Origin: Streptomyces djakartensis
Lineage (GTDB): Bacteria > Actinomycetota > Actinomycetes > Streptomycetales > Streptomycetaceae
Reading direction: 5' to 3'
Length of the DNA: 47,718 nt
Assembly (NCBI RefSeq): GCF_014651075.1
Contig: NZ_BMWE01000035.1
Location: 1-47,718 of the forward strand
How positions within the stretch are numbered: position 1 is the first letter of the stretch; every line of letters begins with the position of its first letter. Of this stretch, positions 44,200 through 47,718 are shown piece after piece. The position numbers and the translations under genes were made by a program. The notes beneath the pieces were generated by a model. The model was not told the DNA's origin. It searched no databases and worked only from the letters and a program-made list of their open reading frames with translations.

Positions 44200-44784
44200 G
44201 TGACCGAAGCGACCGCGAGCGCGGGAGCACTGAAGCGCCTGTCCGACGAGCGCGTGTCGATCTGGCTCGACGACCTCTCGCGCCGGCGGACCGAGTCCGC
44301 CGAGCTGGCCGGGCTCGTCGCCGGCGGGAACGTCGTCGGCGTCACCACCGACCCGTCCGTCTTCCACGCGCGGCCGGCCTACGAGGCGTACGAGGAGGTC
44401 TTCGGCGGGGCACTCCGGCAGGCTCTGGGCGGCGCCCGCGCGAACCGGCAGCGCCCCCTTTGGGCCTCCACCGGTGTGAAGGACCCCGCCTGCAAGGACA
44501 CCCTGTACGTGGAGGAACCGGTCGCTCCCGGCACGGTCAGCACCATGCCGGAGGCCACGCTGAACGCCGTCGCCGACCACGGTGACGTCCACGGCGACAC
44601 CGTCACCGGCGGTTGTGCCCAGGCGCGCGCCGACCTGGCGGCCGTCGAACGGCTCGGCATCGCATACGACGAGGTGGTGCGGCAACTGGAGAACGAGGGC
44701 GTGGCCGAGTTCGAGGTGACCTGGCAGGACCTGCTGGACGCGGTCACCAAGTCCTTGAACAGCAAGGGAGTTGACGCGGAATGA
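44200..44784 (+). pseudogene. tal: Transaldolase with large in-frame internal deletion
   Basis: A frame of 194 codons whose two ends match actinobacterial transaldolase (normally about 370-380 residues). The N-terminal part is GALKRLSDERVSIWLDDLSR and VVGVTTDPSVF; it then jumps directly to the late segment ARPAYEAYEEVFGG, followed by RPLWASTGVKDPACKDTLYV and TMPEATLNAVADHGDV to the usual end. Roughly 180-190 residues are missing, including the Schiff-base Lys (KIPAT region) and most of the active-site barrel. Conserved positions have also changed, for example TTNPS to TTDPS and GGY to GGC. GTG 44200 or ATG 44191 could start it. The stop overlaps zwf (ATGA), so a remnant protein may still be made to keep coupling. 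Almost certainly not a working transaldolase. Confidence 0.85.
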
Positions 44785-46457
44785 GCGAGGGCATCCAGGG
44801 CATCCCTCAGACGGCCGAGCAGGAGACCATCGGGAGCAAGGAGGACAAGGAAGCCCGGGCGGCGCAGGAGGCGGCCGGGGTGGAGCAGACCGGGGTGAGC
44901 GGCCGGGCGGCCCCGCGCGCGGTGCACGGCGACGCCGACTTCACCAATCCCCTGCGCGACCCGCGCGACCGGCGGCTGCCCAGGATCGCGGGCCCGTCCG
45001 GGCTCGTCATCTTCGGCGTGACCGGTGACCTGTCCCGCAAGAAGCTGATGCCGGCCGTGTACGACCTGGCCAACCGCGGCCTGCTGCCGCCGGGCTTCTC
45101 GCTGGTGGGCTTCGCCCGCCGGGACTGGGAGGACCAGGACTTCGCGCAGGTGGTGCACGACGCGGTGCGCGAGCACGCCCGGACCCCGTTCCGCGAGGAG
45201 GTCTGGCAGCAGCTCGCCGAGGGCATGCGGTTCATCCCGGGTGACTTCGACGACGACACGGCGTTCAAGCAGCTGCGCTCCGCCGTCGAGGAGCTGGACG
45301 CCTCCCGGGGCACCAGCGGCAACTACGCCTTCTATCTCTCGGTGCCGCCGAAGTTCTTCCCGAAGGTCGTGCAGCAGCTGAAGAAGCACGGGCTGGCGCA
45401 CGCCGCCGAGGGCTCCTGGCGCCGCGCGGTCATCGAGAAGCCGTTCGGGCACGACCTCGACAGCGCCTGCGAGCTGAACGCGATCGTGCACGACGTGTTC
45501 GACCCCGAGCAGGTCTTCCGCATCGACCACTACCTCGGCAAGGAGACCGTTCAGAACATCCTGGCGCTGCGCTTCGCCAACACGATGTTCGAACCGATCT
45601 GGAACCGGTCGTACGTCGACCACGTGCAGATCACGATGGCCGAGGACATCGGCATCGGCGGCCGGGCCGGCTACTACGACGGCATCGGCGCCGCCCGCGA
45701 CGTCATCCAGAACCACCTCCTGCAGCTGATGGCGCTCACCGCCATGGAGGAGCCCGCGGCCTTCGACGCGGCGTCGCTGCTCGCCGAGAAGCTGAAGGTG
45801 CTCAAGGCCGTGCGGCTGCCGCAGGACCTGGGCCGGCACACCGTGCGCGGTCAGTACGCGGCGGCCTGGCAGGGCGGCACCAAGGTGAACGGCTACCTGG
45901 AGGAGGAGGGCATCGACCAGGCCTCCACGACCGACACGTACGCCGCGGTCAAGCTCCAGGTCGACAACCGCCGCTGGGCGGGTGTCCCGTTCTACCTGCG
46001 CACCGGCAAGCGGCTCGGCCGCCGGGTGACGGAGATCGCGGTGGTGTTCCAGCGGGCCCCGCACTCCCCCTTCGACTCCACGGCGACCGAGGAGCTGGGC
46101 CAGAACGCGATCGTCATCCGCGTCCAGCCGGACGAGGGCATGACGGTCCGGTTCGGCTCCAAGGTGCCGGGCACGTCGATGGAGATACGGGACGTGACGA
46201 TGGACTTCGCCTACGGCGAGTCGTTCACCGAAACGAGCCCCGAGGCGTACGAACGGCTGATCCTCGATGTCCTCCTGGGCGACGCCAACCTGTTCCCCCG
46301 TCACCAGGAAGTGGAAGAGTCCTGGAAGATCCTCGACCCGATCGAGCAGTACTGGGCCACGCACGGCAGGCCCGCGCAGTACGCCTCGGGCAGCTGGGGA
46401 CCCGCGGAAGCCGACGAGATGCTCGCACGAGACGGACGGAGCTGGCGCAGGCCATGA
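44781..46457 (+). CDS. zwf: Glucose-6-phosphate dehydrogenase
   Basis: A 558-residue enzyme that oxidises glucose-6-phosphate to 6-phosphogluconolactone with NADP. FGVTGDLSRKKLMPAVYDLA holds the cofactor fingerprint and FRIDHYLGKETVQN the catalytic His and substrate Lys. A 60-70 residue acidic, Gln/Ala-rich N-terminal extension precedes the fold and looks disordered. ATG 44781 overlaps the transaldolase frame's stop by 4 bp. It is followed by its assembly factor OpcA, again by an ATGA overlap. Confidence 0.96.
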   Translation: MSEGIQGIPQTAEQETIGSKEDKEARAAQEAAGVEQTGVSGRAAPRAVHGDADFTNPLRDPRDRRLPRIAGPSGLVIFGVTGDLSRKKLMPAVYDLANRGLLPPGFSLVGFARRDWEDQDFAQVVHDAVREHARTPFREEVWQQLAEGMRFIPGDFDDDTAFKQLRSAVEELDASRGTSGNYAFYLSVPPKFFPKVVQQLKKHGLAHAAEGSWRRAVIEKPFGHDLDSACELNAIVHDVFDPEQVFRIDHYLGKETVQNILALRFANTMFEPIWNRSYVDHVQITMAEDIGIGGRAGYYDGIGAARDVIQNHLLQLMALTAMEEPAAFDAASLLAEKLKVLKAVRLPQDLGRHTVRGQYAAAWQGGTKVNGYLEEEGIDQASTTDTYAAVKLQVDNRRWAGVPFYLRTGKRLGRRVTEIAVVFQRAPHSPFDSTATEELGQNAIVIRVQPDEGMTVRFGSKVPGTSMEIRDVTMDFAYGESFTETSPEAYERLILDVLLGDANLFPRHQEVEESWKILDPIEQYWATHGRPAQYASGSWGPAEADEMLARDGRSWRRP

Positions 46458-47389
46458 AGATCGACCTGACCGACACCACGGCAAGCAAGATCAACAAGGC
46501 GCTGGTGCAGGGACGCCGCGCCATCGGCACACCCGCCGTGGGCATGGTCCTGACGATGGTGATCGTCACGGACGAGGAGAACGCCTACGACGCGATCAAG
46601 GCCTCCGAGGAGGCCTCGCACGAGCACCCCTCGCGCACCCTGGTCGTCATCAAGCGGCAGGCCCGCACCCCGCGCGACCGGCAGTCCTCCCGGCTGGACG
46701 CGGAGGTCCGGGTGGGCGCCGACGCGGGCACCGGTGAGACGGTGATCCTGCGGACCTACGGCGAGGTCTCCGACCACGCCGACTCGGTGGTGCTGCCGCT
46801 GCTGCTGCCGGACGCGCCGGTGGTGGTGTGGTGGCCGGTGGAGGCCCCGGAGGTGCCCTCCAAGGACCCGCTCGGGGCGCTGGCCCAGCGGCGGATCACC
46901 GACCTGTACGCCGTCGAGAACCCCCTGGAGACCCTCCGGGCCCGGGTCCGCTCCTACGCGCCCGGTGACACCGACCTCGCGTGGACCCGGCTGACGCCGT
47001 GGCGTTCCATGCTGGCGGCGGCGCTGGACCAGGCCCGGGCGAAGGTGACCTCGGCGGCCGTGGAGGCCGAGGCCGAGAACCCGGCCGCCGAGTTGCTGGC
47101 CCGCTGGCTGGAGGCCCGGCTGCACGTCCGGGTCGACCGCGTGGTCACCGCCGGGCCGGTGGTGACGGCCGTGCGCCTGGGCACGGAGCAGGGCGAGATC
47201 GTCATCGACCGCCCCGAGGGCCCGGTGGCCACCCTCACCCTGCCGGACCAGCCGCCCCGCACCCTCGCGCTGAAGGTCCGCGCCACCTCCGAACTCATCG
47301 CCGAGGAGCTGCGGCGCCTCGACGCCGACGAGATGTACGCCATCGCCCTGAACGGCGAGGCGACAGAGGAGACCCCCACTCATGTCTGA
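46454..47389 (+). CDS. opcA: Glucose-6-phosphate dehydrogenase assembly protein OpcA
   Basis: A 311-residue OpcA-family protein that promotes assembly and redox control of glucose-6-phosphate dehydrogenase in cyanobacteria and actinobacteria. It begins MKIDLTDTTASKINKALVQG; SSRLDAEVRVGADAGTGETV and the tryptophan-rich LPDAPVVVWWPVEAP are typical. ATG 46454 overlaps the zwf stop, and its own end overlaps pgi by 8 bp. Confidence 0.94.
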   Translation: MKIDLTDTTASKINKALVQGRRAIGTPAVGMVLTMVIVTDEENAYDAIKASEEASHEHPSRTLVVIKRQARTPRDRQSSRLDAEVRVGADAGTGETVILRTYGEVSDHADSVVLPLLLPDAPVVVWWPVEAPEVPSKDPLGALAQRRITDLYAVENPLETLRARVRSYAPGDTDLAWTRLTPWRSMLAAALDQARAKVTSAAVEAEAENPAAELLARWLEARLHVRVDRVVTAGPVVTAVRLGTEQGEIVIDRPEGPVATLTLPDQPPRTLALKVRATSELIAEELRRLDADEMYAIALNGEATEETPTHV

Positions 47390-47718
47390 CTCCCCCTGGC
47401 TCACGCGGCGCCCCGAGTGGACCGCGCTGGAGGACCACCGCACGGACGCCCTGCCGCAGCCGGACCTGCGTGAGCTGTTCGACGCGGACCCGGGACGCGC
47501 CGAGCGCTACGTCATCCACGTGGGCGATCTGCGCATCGACTACTCCAAGCACCTGGTCACCGACGAGACGCTGGCCCTGCTCCAGGAGCTGGCCGCCGCC
47601 ACGGACGTGTTCGGGCTGCGGGACGCCATGTTCCGCGGTGAGCGGATCAACACCACCGAGAACCGCGCGGTGCTGCACACCGCGCTGCGGGCGCCCCGGG
47701 ACGCGGTGATCGAGGTCG
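47382..47718 (+). CDS. pgi: Glucose-6-phosphate isomerase (partial, N-terminus)
   Basis: The first 112 codons of phosphoglucose isomerase, cut by the window edge. They read MSDSPWLTRRPEWTALEDHR, then YVIHVGDLRIDYSKHLVTDE and FRGERINTTENRAVLHTALR, the latter being the strongly conserved N-terminal block of the family. ATG 47382 lies within the opcA end (8-bp overlap). It interconverts glucose-6- and fructose-6-phosphate, linking this operon to glycolysis. Confidence 0.93.
   Translation, partial: MSDSPWLTRRPEWTALEDHRTDALPQPDLRELFDADPGRAERYVIHVGDLRIDYSKHLVTDETLALLQELAAATDVFGLRDAMFRGERINTTENRAVLHTALRAPRDAVIEV

Noticed and set aside
44200..44784. A naturally short transaldolase-like family (for example fructose-6-phosphate aldolase)
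   Set aside because: Both ends match long actinobacterial transaldolase and the join skips the catalytic region, unlike the contiguous short family.

Overview
The window is about 72-73% GC. Its genes use GTG and TTG starts freely, have G/C at nearly every third codon position, and often overlap by 4 bp (ATGA/GTGA/TTGA). Two further features point to Streptomyces or a close relative: twin-arginine signal peptides on the exported proteins, and a sugar ABC importer with no ATPase gene of its own. From memory of the Streptomyces coelicolor map, the right end (tkt-tal-zwf-opcA-pgi) and the orphan phosphopantetheinyl transferase on the left are core-syntenic. The sugar and catabolic genes between them look like strain-variable cargo. 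No rRNA, tRNA, transposase, integrase or CRISPR array was seen.

Layout. (1) 1-1839, minus: a DAO-family FAD oxidoreductase and a (2Fe-2S) protein with a long glycine-rich tandem-repeat tail, running off the left edge; an opine/amino-acid oxidase (Hcn-like) complex. (2) 1908-4447: a MmyB-type ligand-binding regulator without an HTH, divergent from an XRE regulator coupled to an ImmA/IrrE-like metalloprotease, then a small conserved protein. (3) 4565-8317: Sfp-type phosphopantetheinyl transferase with a metallophosphoesterase, an ATP-grasp enzyme and a sulfotransferase. (4) 8461-26118: a glycan-utilisation locus. It encodes intracellular GH29 fucosidase, GH38 mannosidase, GH4 glycosidase, DeoR regulator, PfkB kinase, CUT1 importer (lipoprotein and two permeases), GH2 beta-galactosidase, and two exported proteins (calcineurin phosphoesterase with LamG; PHP hydrolase). 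The C-terminal relic of a third phosphodiesterase-superfamily gene lies between the last permease and the GH2 gene. (5) 26175-34944: PaaX regulator, then a MaoC / acyl-CoA ligase / amidohydrolase / SDR operon. It is divergent from MarR, an MHS-family transporter, a secreted alpha/beta hydrolase and an IclR regulator. This reads as ester hydrolysis outside, uptake, CoA activation and oxidation inside. (6) 34949-39371, minus: SRPBCC protein, CrtI-like FAD oxidoreductase, SDR and an MpaB/DUF2236 oxygenase, with a 156-bp tandem repeat between the last two. (7) 39588-41938: a secreted GH16 beta-glucanase with CBM6 behind a perfect LacI-type operator, convergent with an AraC regulator across a perfect 60-bp palindrome. 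(8) 42096-47718: a pentose-phosphate operon, tkt, a transaldolase gene with a large in-frame internal deletion, zwf, opcA and the start of pgi.

The most unusual items are the repeat-tailed ferredoxin-like subunit at the left edge, the internally deleted transaldolase inside an otherwise intact operon, the phosphodiesterase relic together with the unusual number of phosphoesterases in the glycan locus, the 156-bp tandem repeat, and the MarR gene whose ribosome-binding site points at an ATC codon.
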